From: Vreelandella boliviensis LC1
Lineage (GTDB): Bacteria > Pseudomonadota > Gammaproteobacteria > Pseudomonadales > Halomonadaceae
DNA length: 64,000 bases
Reading direction: 5' to 3'
Assembly (NCBI RefSeq): GCF_000236035.1
Contig: NZ_JH393257.1
Location: 956,380-1,020,379 of the forward strand
Positions within the stretch are counted from its first letter, which is position 1; the number at the start of each line of letters is the position of its first letter. Below are positions 46,718 through 55,190 of the stretch, piece by piece. The notes below the pieces were generated by a model that did not search any database, was not told the origin of the DNA, and was given only the letters and a program-made list of their open reading frames with translations. A program made the translations under genes and the position numbers.

Positions 46718-49401
46718 TAGAAGTCGTAGCGAAGCTTGGCCACGACACTATCGGCATTGAAGTCGCTCTTGCTAACGAAGTCGTAGCTGACACCCATCGA
46801 GAAAGCGCCCAGCAAGTAGTCCACCCCGACGCCGGCTTCGTAGGTGGTATTGGCCGGGTCGGCTCCCTGGGTCACGAATGACGCGCCGCCACGCACGAAC
46901 GATGCTGTGCTGGTTGCCCGGTCATCGGCAAAGTCGCGGTAACCCATTAACATCGCTTGCGGTTCTAGTATGCCCTTCCCCGCGCTGAAACGCCCAGCCA
47001 GGCGTAGGCCTGCACCTAGCTCTGCGATTTCCTGACGCTGCTCATCAACACGAAGTGCCGCAGAAGAACCGCTTTCCTGGTAGCTATCGGTTTCCACGCG
47101 GCTGTAGCGAGCTGCAAAACGCGGTTCAAGTAGCAGGCCATTTTGCAAATCATAGCCGTAGCCGCCGACGAGGTTGATCCCCAACAGGTCGCTATCGTAA
47201 TCGGCCTGTGCAGAGGTGCCAGCAATATGGCGCTCGCTCTCATTGTTGTTGAGACCATAGGTAAGGCTGGCGTCCAGGAAGTAGTGCCCCAGTTCATAAC
47301 CGCTGTACAGCGTGAAAGCATGACCTTCGACATCAGTCTGGTTGCCGGTTGCGCTGTTCACGTCGGTATCGAGGTAGCTGTAGGCCACGCCCACCATAGC
47401 TTGCGAGTTCAGCTTGCCGTCGGCGCCGATCGCGATCCCACGGCTATAGGCATCATAGCCGGGAACGCCTTGGCGAAGATCTTGATGCGCGTCACTGTAA
47501 AGCGCGTGCACCCAAACGCCGGATTCATCGAACGAATCACCTGAGTTCATACCCTGACGTGCACTGCTGGTGCGGCTACGAGTCGTATTGCTGACCAGCG
47601 TTTGGCCCGACACGGCCGCCGACGTAGAGCCGCCATTGGATTCGGGAGACAACTGCACGGCCAAGCGAGCTACCTCGGATTCATTAGCATTTGCAAAGGC
47701 ACGAAATACCGGATCATTTTCACCTAGGCTGCCCATCAGCGGGGCGAAGCTGCGAATGGCAGCCTGGGCGTTGCGCGAACCGCCGCTTCTTCTGACGCTG
47801 TCAGCGACTTCGTCTGCGCCTTTGGCGGAGACGGTCGAGATGACCTGCGTATTGCTGACGCGGGTTTCGACATCAAGGAACGGAGAGGCCAGGGCGACAT
47901 CGAGGTTGCCATTATCATCGCCATTATCGATCAGGTTCGCTTGTACCAGTGTGTAGGTACGGCCTTCAGCGGTGAAGTTGGCTGCGACCGGAGTAAGCCG
48001 AATCTCGGCGCCTTCGGCAAACTGCACGTTTCCGTCGACCATCAGAATAGGAGCAGCGTTGCTTTCGCCAATGAACATGCCAAGAGAAGCGCCACTATCG
48101 ACCTGGACGAGCCGCGCTTGGATACGGCTACCATCGAAGGTGACATCACCACTTACTCGCACGGTGCTCTGGCCTATGCCGCTATTTCCATTTTCACCGT
48201 TGAGCAGAAGATTGCCCTCAATCTTGCCACCGCTCCATAGCAGGTTGACGTCGCCATTATAAGAAAAGATCGCGGCCTTACCACCGCTGATCAAGCCGTC
48301 GCGGTGTTCGATGATTAAAGGCTTTCCGCTTCCTATGTCAGCGAAATCTTCTAATTCGATACCGTAATGTTCAGCTTTGATAGTGCCGGTGTTGATTAAG
48401 CGTGGGTCGGATGACTCGAAAGAGCCCAGAAATCCAACCGTGTTGGCGCCCTTTGCCTCGATGATGCCGTTATTAACCACGTGACGAACGTGAGCTGGGC
48501 CATTGAGTGACGTGATATCGACCCCAGAGGCGTACCGCCCATTCGCCCTAATCACGCCATTGTTGACGAAATCACCGCGGAGCCGGGTGCCCTCCAACAG
48601 CACCCCTTGGGCAAGCTCACCATCCGCTTCGATCAGCCCTCCGCGTTCGTTGTGAAGATTCCCTAGGAATACATTGGCAAGATTGATACCGACCGCTGCG
48701 CTATTTACGCGGTTGTTCTCGTCATCCCAAACAGGCTCACCTTGCTCATCAAATTCAAGCCTTGAAACGTTATCGGTCGCGCGAATGGTGCCGGAGTTGA
48801 TGAGGTCTCCTTGAATGACAGTGTCGCCTTCGGAATCATAAGACATCCATATCCCAATGGCCCGCTCGCCTTCGGCCGTAATAGTGCCTTTGTTATGCAC
48901 GTTACCATTGACCTGGGTCACCGAAAGGTCCAGGCCGCGGGTACCTTCTTCAAAAAAGGATCCTGAAATCAAACCACCTTTCGCTGAAAGATTACCTTCA
49001 TTAATCAGGTCGCCATCAATCACGGCAGGGTCGAGTAGCATGGCAGCAGATCCAGCGCCTTCGACGCTGATGTTGCCTCGATTGATCAAGCTGCCGCGAA
49101 TGGTAGTCGGGGTACGGGTTTGATCGTTGGCGTGGGCTAGGTCCAGCCCACTGACAAAATCACCCGTGGCATTGATGGATGTGTCGAGAATCAGGTCCTG
49201 CTCAAAGATGACTCCCCCGAACTCGATAGCGCCGTCGTTTCCCGTATAGGAGCCGGTGACGGTGACCGATTCGCTGTAGACGGTGGGGGCGCTTTCGCTG
49301 ATACCCGCGTTGGTCAGCGTCAAGGTAGCCGAATACGTCGGCATGCTGACGCCTGCGATGGCCAAGCCGAGAAGAGTCTTGCGGAAATGAACGGAGTGCA
49401 T
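46717..49401 (-). CDS. Autotransporter (type Va) with beta-helix passenger
   Basis: 894 residues: signal (LLGLAIAGVSMPTYSA), a passenger with many short repeats of the GDLINxGxI/GNVHNKGTI type that predict a right-handed beta-helix (about 40-560), and a C-terminal outer-membrane beta-barrel (about 625-894) that ends in the required aromatic residue (KLRYDF). Adhesin or surface enzyme is possible; no protease or lipase motif seen in the passenger. It lies in the tRNA-Pro island and is translationally coupled to the lipoprotein hydrolase. Confidence 0.93.
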   Translation of the reverse strand: MHSVHFRKTLLGLAIAGVSMPTYSATLTLTNAGISESAPTVYSESVTVTGSYTGNDGAIEFGGVIFEQDLILDTSINATGDFVSGLDLAHANDQTRTPTTIRGSLINRGNISVEGAGSAAMLLDPAVIDGDLINEGNLSAKGGLISGSFFEEGTRGLDLSVTQVNGNVHNKGTITAEGERAIGIWMSYDSEGDTVIQGDLINSGTIRATDNVSRLEFDEQGEPVWDDENNRVNSAAVGINLANVFLGNLHNERGGLIEADGELAQGVLLEGTRLRGDFVNNGVIRANGRYASGVDITSLNGPAHVRHVVNNGIIEAKGANTVGFLGSFESSDPRLINTGTIKAEHYGIELEDFADIGSGKPLIIEHRDGLISGGKAAIFSYNGDVNLLWSGGKIEGNLLLNGENGNSGIGQSTVRVSGDVTFDGSRIQARLVQVDSGASLGMFIGESNAAPILMVDGNVQFAEGAEIRLTPVAANFTAEGRTYTLVQANLIDNGDDNGNLDVALASPFLDVETRVSNTQVISTVSAKGADEVADSVRRSGGSRNAQAAIRSFAPLMGSLGENDPVFRAFANANESEVARLAVQLSPESNGGSTSAAVSGQTLVSNTTRSRTSSARQGMNSGDSFDESGVWVHALYSDAHQDLRQGVPGYDAYSRGIAIGADGKLNSQAMVGVAYSYLDTDVNSATGNQTDVEGHAFTLYSGYELGHYFLDASLTYGLNNNESERHIAGTSAQADYDSDLLGINLVGGYGYDLQNGLLLEPRFAARYSRVETDSYQESGSSAALRVDEQRQEIAELGAGLRLAGRFSAGKGILEPQAMLMGYRDFADDRATSTASFVRGGASFVTQGADPANTTYEAGVGVDYLLGAFSMGVSYDFVSKSDFNADSVVAKLRYDF

Positions 49402-50209
49402 TTGGTTCCCTTGTATTACATGAGACAGCTAGGTGCCTTTCGATATTCAATTAAGATGGCAGGCGCAGGCCAATATCAAATCGCCTCGACCAGCTTTGAA
49501 TATCGGCAATTGCTCATTACACTTGAGAAAAAAATTGGCACGTTTCGTCCCATTTTTTGAAAGTAAGCTATGCGGTTTGGCTGCGTTGCCTTTGAAAACT
49601 ACCATCGGGAATCGACTGGGCACTGCCAGACTGACAAGACATCAGTTCGGCATTTTTGATAGTTCACTGTGCGATACCCACGCAAAAGACGCAGCGGCTA
49701 CCAGCTCGGCCAAGAGCAAGTCAGTAATTTCCCCTCGCAACAGCGACATATGTATGCACCGGGCACTGCTCCTGCATAGCTTGTCCTCCCAGAGCCATCC
49801 TGGCTTCGCGCAGAGCCTAGTCACTCTCAAGATCAATGGCGAGAGAGTCTTTAGTTACGAATCTAAGCCCTATCTGTTTGTTCAGTTTTCCACTCGGCTC
49901 TCCAACAGCTCGCGAACAACTGATCCGATATGTGGTAGTGGAGTGAAATGATCCTTAGCCGCTTTACTCAAAGCCTGCCTTTTTTCGGAGGTGGCTTTTT
50001 TGGTATTAGCTGCATAGTGTCCTCTCCGACTCTACCCGTTTTGCTAGTGCTTCGGGCCGTTCGACGTAAAAGCGCGCGACATAGGTATCTACCGCTCCGC
50101 GGTCTCGGCCGTGCTTGGCGTGGATAGTCTCAACGGGGGCGGCAAGCTGTGCGTATGCGGAGTTTATTTTATCTACACTGGGCTGGTGGCGTATTTAGTT
50201 TTGATAGCA
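49402..50209. pseudogene. Gene-poor right part of island with unidentified coding debris
   Basis: About 800 bases without a full gene. A minus-strand frame ending near 50005 encodes a ~58-residue piece containing AYAQLAAPVETIHAKHGRDR and AVDTYVARFYVERPEALAK but lacks a start. It could be the end of a degraded gene; I cannot name it. No integrase signature was seen. Confidence 0.35.
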
Positions 50210-50249
50210 AGGCAGAGGTCGTAGGTTCGAATCCTGCTATTCCGACCAA
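50210..50249 (+). repeat. attR-like copy of the tRNA-Pro 3' end
   Basis: Perfect 40-base duplicate of 44933-44972. It has no upstream half of a tRNA, so it is not a functional gene. Marks the right edge of the island. Confidence 0.88.
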
Positions 50250-50259
50250 AAATCCTATG

Positions 50260-50300
50260 AAAAACGTCCACTTAGCCAATACAGCAAGTGGCCGTTTTTT
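50260..50300. terminator. Second copy of the tRNA-Pro terminator region
   Basis: AAAAACGTCCACTT and AAGTGGCCGTTTTTT flank a loop nearly identical to the terminator after the intact tRNA. It can act on the minus strand for the TauE/SafE gene, which ends 26 bases away. Confidence 0.7.
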
Positions 50301-50326
50301 GCTTGTAGCGAGGCTAGGTTCCAAAT

Positions 50327-51109
50327 TTACCCCGGCGGGTGAATCAATCCCACCACGCTGACCAAAATCAGCACCGCCCCCAGCACACGGAAGAACAGCC
50401 CAGTGTCCGCTTTTAGCATATAGCGGTGGGCTTTCTCACCCACCAAATGACCAATAAATGCACAGGGCAGTAGCCACAGCTGGTGGATTAACTGCAGATC
50501 CACCCCCGCGATCAAGAACGAGACCATCTTGATCACCACCAGGATAAACCACAGCACAAACATGGTATCCCGCAACTGCTCTTTGACCACATGAGTGGCA
50601 AACACCGCCACAATCAACGGAGCGCCAATCAGCGAGGTACCGCTGACATAACCGCCAAGCGCCAGCAGCACGTAGTCCACGTACTTGTTCTTACTCTTGA
50701 ACGGCTTGTTCAGCACATAGCCAATGGCATAGACGAACACAATACCAAAAATGATACTGGTCATGACCTGTGCGGGTAGCGTTAATAGCCCCACCACCCC
50801 GATCAACTTGGGGATAATCATGATTTTCAAGGCTTTGGTTAAATAAGCCCAATCGATATTGCTCTCTGGGGACGTGGTGCCCACGCCCGCCGCCTGCAAT
50901 TGGCGGTGCCCACTCCAGGCGATCCAACTGGAGAAAATCAGCAGGTGAATGGCAATAATCGGCAAGAACACCAGAGGCTCGTTAACCACCAAAAGCAGGA
51001 AAGGCAGCGCCAGCACGGCGCCGCCAAAGCCCAGGCTGGTGCGCACAAAACCGCTCCAGGCAAAAATTAGCCCGATCAGCGCATACTGGTACCAGAGTAG
51101 ATCTGTCAT
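50327..51109 (-). CDS. TauE/SafE family sulfite/anion permease
   Basis: 260 residues, about eight helices, TSUP (DUF81) family. Two related halves: GFGGAVLALPFLLLV in the first, GYVSGTSLIGAPLIVAVFATH in the second. Members export or import sulfite, sulfonates or other organic anions; the substrate here is not evident. Single gene between the island and the FAN1/helicase pair; its start is 21 bases after the helicase stop, so it may be the third gene of that transcript. Confidence 0.9.
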   Translation of the reverse strand: MTDLLWYQYALIGLIFAWSGFVRTSLGFGGAVLALPFLLLVVNEPLVFLPIIAIHLLIFSSWIAWSGHRQLQAAGVGTTSPESNIDWAYLTKALKIMIIPKLIGVVGLLTLPAQVMTSIIFGIVFVYAIGYVLNKPFKSKNKYVDYVLLALGGYVSGTSLIGAPLIVAVFATHVVKEQLRDTMFVLWFILVVIKMVSFLIAGVDLQLIHQLWLLPCAFIGHLVGEKAHRYMLKADTGLFFRVLGAVLILVSVVGLIHPPG

Positions 51110-51130
51110 AGCTCGCGTTAGGGTCCTAAA

Positions 51131-53455
51131 TTAGGGGGTGGAGTTGCCCAGCGACCACCAGCTTGGCAATAGCGCACGCACGTTGGCCTGGGCAAAACGA
51201 TCATCCATTAATACCACAACCCCTTGATCTTCTGGACTGCGAATAACGCGACCTGCGGCCTGAACCACTTTGATCATGCCGGGAATACGGTAAGTGTAAT
51301 CGTCGCCTTGCCCAAAGCGCGCGGTTAAGCGTGCTTTAAGTGCTTCGTTAAAGTCGTTAAACGGCGGCAGGCCTAGGGTGGCAATAAAAGCACCGATCAA
51401 CCGGTCGCCGGGTAGGTCGATGCCTTCGGCGAAGGCACCGCCCAACACCGCGAAGCCGATGCCTTTTCCGCCGGGTATAAAGCGAGCCAAAAACGCCTCG
51501 CGCTGCGCTTCGGGCATCCCACGGGTTTGGCTGAAGACGGGCACCTCCGGGTGCGACTCGCGAAACCGCACCAGCACTGCCTCCAGGTAGGCAAAGCTGC
51601 TAAAGAACGCCAGATAGTGCCCTGGCTTGCCCTGATAATGCTGCGCCATAATCGCCACTATTGGCCCGATTGACGCATCTCGGTCCCGAAAACGGGTGGA
51701 AATATCCGTGCGAATGCGCACCTCAAGCTGACGTGCGGCAAAAGGGGACGCCACCTTCCGCCATACCGTGTTTTCCGGCAAGCCTAGGAGATCCCGATAA
51801 TAGTGGGCTGGTGTTAGCGTTGCCGAAAACAGCACCACCGTGTGCGCTGCGTTAAACCGTCCTGTCAGAAAATCGGCGGGTATCAGGTTGCGTAACCCTA
51901 ACACCGCCCGCCCACGCCCGTAGTGGGTAAGATCACACAGCGAGTGCTCGCCAAAGTGCTCTGCCAAGCGGCAAAACACCAGCGCTTCAAATAGTAGCTC
52001 TTGGAGCTCTAGACTAGCGTCTTCAGGGTGCTCACCCAGGTGATCGGTAATGGCTGCGCCCACCTGCTGGGCGGCCATTACCAGCTTGTCGGGCAGCGCC
52101 GTTAGCAGGCGGTAAATCGGCTTTCTCGGCTCGCCCTCTGTTTCCATCCCCGCGTCTTTAAACGACATGTCTTTAAACAATGCCTGCCACTGGCGGGCCA
52201 AACGACCCAAGGGCCGGGAGAGCGCTTTGGGCGCAGCGCGGCGCACCCGGTTGAAGCGCTGCTGATCGAGCTCGGCGCTGTACATGCCGCGGGCGCGCTC
52301 AACTAGATTGTGCGCTTCGTCGATCAGCACGCCCGTTCGCCAATCATTGGCCTGGGCCAAACCGTGCAGCAGCGCGTGGCTATCGAACCAGTGGTTAACG
52401 TCGCCGACGATTACATCCGCCCAGCGCGCCAGCTCCTGACCTAGATAATACGGGCAGACGTCGTGGGCCAAGGCCACCTCCCGCAGCGTCTGGCGATCCA
52501 GCCACGCCTTTTCTACTGCCGCTTGGCGGGCGGCAGGCAGGCGGTCGTAAAAACCTGCGGCTAGCGGGCACGATTCGCCGTGGCAGGCGCGGTCGGGGTA
52601 TTCGCAGGCTTTCTCCCTAGCGACCAGTTCCAGCACACGCAAAGGTAGCACTTCATCTTCAAGGCTAGCGCGTAGTGTGGTCAGGGCATCCAACGCCAAA
52701 CGGCGACCGGGGGTTTTCATGGTCAGAAACGCTATCCGATCAAGCTGCTGGCGCGGCATGGCCGAAAGCATGGGGAACAGCGTCGCCACCGTTTTACCAA
52801 TCCCGGTGGGCGCTTGGGCGAGCAGGCAGCGCCCAGTACAGGCGGCTTTATAAACGTCCTCCGCGAGTTCACGCTGGCCGGGGCGAAACGCAGCATGGGG
52901 GAAACGCAGAGTTTGCAGGACGCTATCGCGGCGCTGTCGGTGGGCTGCTTCCTGTTTCGCCCAGGCAAGAAAGCGTTGGCACTGGTCTGTAAAGAACGCC
53001 TCGAGCTCGTTAGCGGACGCCTCTTGGCTGAGCAAGGTCTCTTTGCCGCTAGCAATCTCCAGGTAAACCAACGTCAAGGTAATGTGTTCCAGGCCACGCT
53101 CGGCACATAGTAGTGCCCCGTATACTTTCACCTGCGCCCAATGCAGCGCGCGCTGGTTATCCGCCATGCGCTCCAGGCTACCACGATGGGTCTTGACCTC
53201 TTCCAGGCGGTTAGCCGTGGGGTCGAAACCGTCGGCGCGGCCGGAGACCGTTAGCCCGCCAAAAGAGCCCTCTTCATACTTGCCCGACATCGGCAGTTCG
53301 GCGATATAGTCTGCCCCGCGTCGGCTAGCTACAAGCGTATGCCCTTCGATACCTTCCCGCGCGCTGGGCGCGGGGGTAAAGCGGTGATCAAGATCCCCCT
53401 CACGGGCAGTGAAATCACATAGCGCCCGCACCGCCACGCGATAAGTCGCACTCAT
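51131..53455 (-). CDS. DinG/XPD-type DNA helicase with N-terminal PD-(D/E)XK nuclease
   Basis: 774 residues from MSATYRVAVRAL. The N-terminal ~170 residues form a Cas4/RecB-like nuclease (GRADGFDPTANRLEEVKTH, ending QVKVYGALL). Then a superfamily 2 helicase: Walker A APTGIGKT at about 215-222, four cysteines (284, 291, 296, 334) placed like the XPD iron-sulfur cluster, DEAH box LIDEAHN (379-382), and motif VI QAAGRVIRSPED. Its ATG overlaps the upstream nuclease stop (ATGA). The pair probably works on branched or crosslinked DNA. Confidence 0.92.
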   Translation of the reverse strand: MSATYRVAVRALCDFTAREGDLDHRFTPAPSAREGIEGHTLVASRRGADYIAELPMSGKYEEGSFGGLTVSGRADGFDPTANRLEEVKTHRGSLERMADNQRALHWAQVKVYGALLCAERGLEHITLTLVYLEIASGKETLLSQEASANELEAFFTDQCQRFLAWAKQEAAHRQRRDSVLQTLRFPHAAFRPGQRELAEDVYKAACTGRCLLAQAPTGIGKTVATLFPMLSAMPRQQLDRIAFLTMKTPGRRLALDALTTLRASLEDEVLPLRVLELVAREKACEYPDRACHGESCPLAAGFYDRLPAARQAAVEKAWLDRQTLREVALAHDVCPYYLGQELARWADVIVGDVNHWFDSHALLHGLAQANDWRTGVLIDEAHNLVERARGMYSAELDQQRFNRVRRAAPKALSRPLGRLARQWQALFKDMSFKDAGMETEGEPRKPIYRLLTALPDKLVMAAQQVGAAITDHLGEHPEDASLELQELLFEALVFCRLAEHFGEHSLCDLTHYGRGRAVLGLRNLIPADFLTGRFNAAHTVVLFSATLTPAHYYRDLLGLPENTVWRKVASPFAARQLEVRIRTDISTRFRDRDASIGPIVAIMAQHYQGKPGHYLAFFSSFAYLEAVLVRFRESHPEVPVFSQTRGMPEAQREAFLARFIPGGKGIGFAVLGGAFAEGIDLPGDRLIGAFIATLGLPPFNDFNEALKARLTARFGQGDDYTYRIPGMIKVVQAAGRVIRSPEDQGVVVLMDDRFAQANVRALLPSWWSLGNSTP

Positions 53456-55143
53456 ACCCCAAGCTCGTCGCTGGCGGTCCAACGCACATAGCAGACTGCG
53501 ACGGGCATCGCATGGCGGTGAAAGAACGTAAGCCAGCGGCGCTGGTTATCCTGCAAGCGATCACCGGGGCCTTTGACTTCAATCATCCGATAGCGCGGTT
53601 CACCAACGGGCGCATCGGGCATAAATTGAATCAAGTCGGGCAGTCCGGCCCGGTTGGCTTTCAAATCACCTAGCAGTCGCTCAAAACAGAGTCTTAAGTG
53701 CTCAGTTGGAATGCATACCAACGCCAGCTCAACCAGTGGCTTATCGACGATCGCCCAGTGCACAAAGGGGGAAGCCAGGCCGTGTTTTTCCCGCCAGGTC
53801 GCCTGAATCACCTCGCGGTAGCTGCCGTCTTCCAAGCACGCCAAGCACGCATCGAAGGCGTCACGCCGACGCTCGACGAAATCGTCGCGGTACAAATCCG
53901 CCGGGCCATTGTGGAAGGGGTGGAAGAAAGCCCCCGGCAGCGGGTCGAAAATCGCCGGCCAGCAGAGCAGACCAAACAGCCCAGTGAATAGACTGTTTTC
54001 CACATAGTAGACCGGCGCCAGGGGCTCGCTAAGATACTCCACCACAGCGCGTTCGACCCACTGCGGCCCGGTCAATTGCAAGTCCCAGCGTACATGAGTG
54101 GGTTCCAAATCGTTCTTCACCGCAGGCAGTTTAAGCCGCCGCTGCAAGCGTGGCAGAATCCTCGCCAGCGCCTGGTGCTCGGTTTCGTTGGGGCTGCTAT
54201 TAAGCGCTTGGGTGGCCAGCTCAAAGGCCGCCTGGTGTTCCCCCCGCCGCTCTAACACCCGCAATTGTCGGATACGCGCTTCGCTGCTGCCAGAATCGCG
54301 ATAAAGCGTCAGCGCTAGCGCCGAGTCACCGCTTCGCTCTTCCTCTCGGCCCAACTGCAGCAGTAACCGTGCACGCCGCGTAGCTAGCCAGCGGTTATCC
54401 GAGGGCGGCGGCACCTCAAGATGTAGATCGGCAGGCTGTTCCCCTGCATCGAGACGTTGACGCAGGTGATGGAGAGCCAAGTAGGTGTCCACTTCCTGGC
54501 GCGACTGGAAAGCGCGGGACTGTGGCGTAAAAGGTACAACCTCAAAACGCTGCAACCCTAACTCGGTCAACACGAACTCAGCCCAGTCCTGGCGTAGGTT
54601 GCCAAAGAACATTAGTCGCAGGCGGTCGCAAATATTCATCACGTTAAGGCGCACCACACGGTCAGGCGCATTGGCCCACCAGGTCTGCAGCGTGTCGGCA
54701 TGTGTGAGTCGGCTTGCCAGCGTGTCGTAGAGGACTGTTTTGGCGCTAGAGGTGCTAACCCCAGCGGCGTGTATCTCATCTGCAAACATCTGGCGCAGCT
54801 CCGCAAGGCGTAACTGGTTAAACAGCTCCTCAATGCTAAGCGCCGGATCACTATCGACCCAGCCTAGCGCGATCAATGGTGACATAGCTTCAGCACTGTC
54901 ACCCACTTCGGCATAAGTTAGCTTGCTGAGCCGAAACAACTCGCCTTTGCGCATCACCATGCGTACCAACAACGCTTGAGAGGCCTGCGGTAAGCTTTTG
55001 AACTGTCCAAGGAAAGCGAGCTCATCTGCTGCGAGCAGATCAGCGTGGCGCTCCCCCGCCCAGTCCAAAACGAAGCGAAAGTTCGTCAGGTAATAGAAGG
55101 GGTCATCGAGGGAGGCGGTAGGTGTAGCGAAAGCACTGTTCAT
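53452..55143 (-). CDS. FAN1-like VRR-NUC nuclease
   Basis: 563 residues. C-terminal VRR-NUC domain with the active-site set Asp503 (GLPDLIQF), Glu522 and Lys524 (MIEVKGPGDRLQDNQRRW). Upstream is a long helical region with TPR-like repeats (LGREEERSGDSALALTLYRDS) and an N-terminal SAP-type segment (VRMVMRKGELFRLSKL), the layout of bacterial FAN1, which cuts 5' flaps and interstrand crosslinks. It is coupled to the nuclease-helicase by a 4-base overlap. Confidence 0.92.
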   Translation of the reverse strand: MNSAFATPTASLDDPFYYLTNFRFVLDWAGERHADLLAADELAFLGQFKSLPQASQALLVRMVMRKGELFRLSKLTYAEVGDSAEAMSPLIALGWVDSDPALSIEELFNQLRLAELRQMFADEIHAAGVSTSSAKTVLYDTLASRLTHADTLQTWWANAPDRVVRLNVMNICDRLRLMFFGNLRQDWAEFVLTELGLQRFEVVPFTPQSRAFQSRQEVDTYLALHHLRQRLDAGEQPADLHLEVPPPSDNRWLATRRARLLLQLGREEERSGDSALALTLYRDSGSSEARIRQLRVLERRGEHQAAFELATQALNSSPNETEHQALARILPRLQRRLKLPAVKNDLEPTHVRWDLQLTGPQWVERAVVEYLSEPLAPVYYVENSLFTGLFGLLCWPAIFDPLPGAFFHPFHNGPADLYRDDFVERRRDAFDACLACLEDGSYREVIQATWREKHGLASPFVHWAIVDKPLVELALVCIPTEHLRLCFERLLGDLKANRAGLPDLIQFMPDAPVGEPRYRMIEVKGPGDRLQDNQRRWLTFFHRHAMPVAVCYVRWTASDELGV

Positions 55144-55190
55144 TTATCCATTGTATCAGTGCTACGGTTTCGCCGTCATTGAGATTAATC

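Larger units (their letters stand above)
44933..50249. mobile_element. Genomic island in tRNA-Pro, bounded by 40-bp direct repeats
   Basis: The same 40 bases (starting AGGCAGAGGTCG, ending CGACCAA) occur at 44933-44972 and 50210-50249. The first copy completes an intact tRNA-Pro and the second is a tRNA 3' fragment, the standard attL/attR picture. Inside are an autotransporter, a coupled lipoprotein hydrolase and large gene-poor flanks. No intact integrase is visible, so it may be a decayed or mobilised-in-trans element. Confidence 0.8.

Noticed and set aside
50210..50249. Second tRNA-Pro gene
   Set aside because: Only the 3' half is present; no acceptor 5' strand or D arm upstream.
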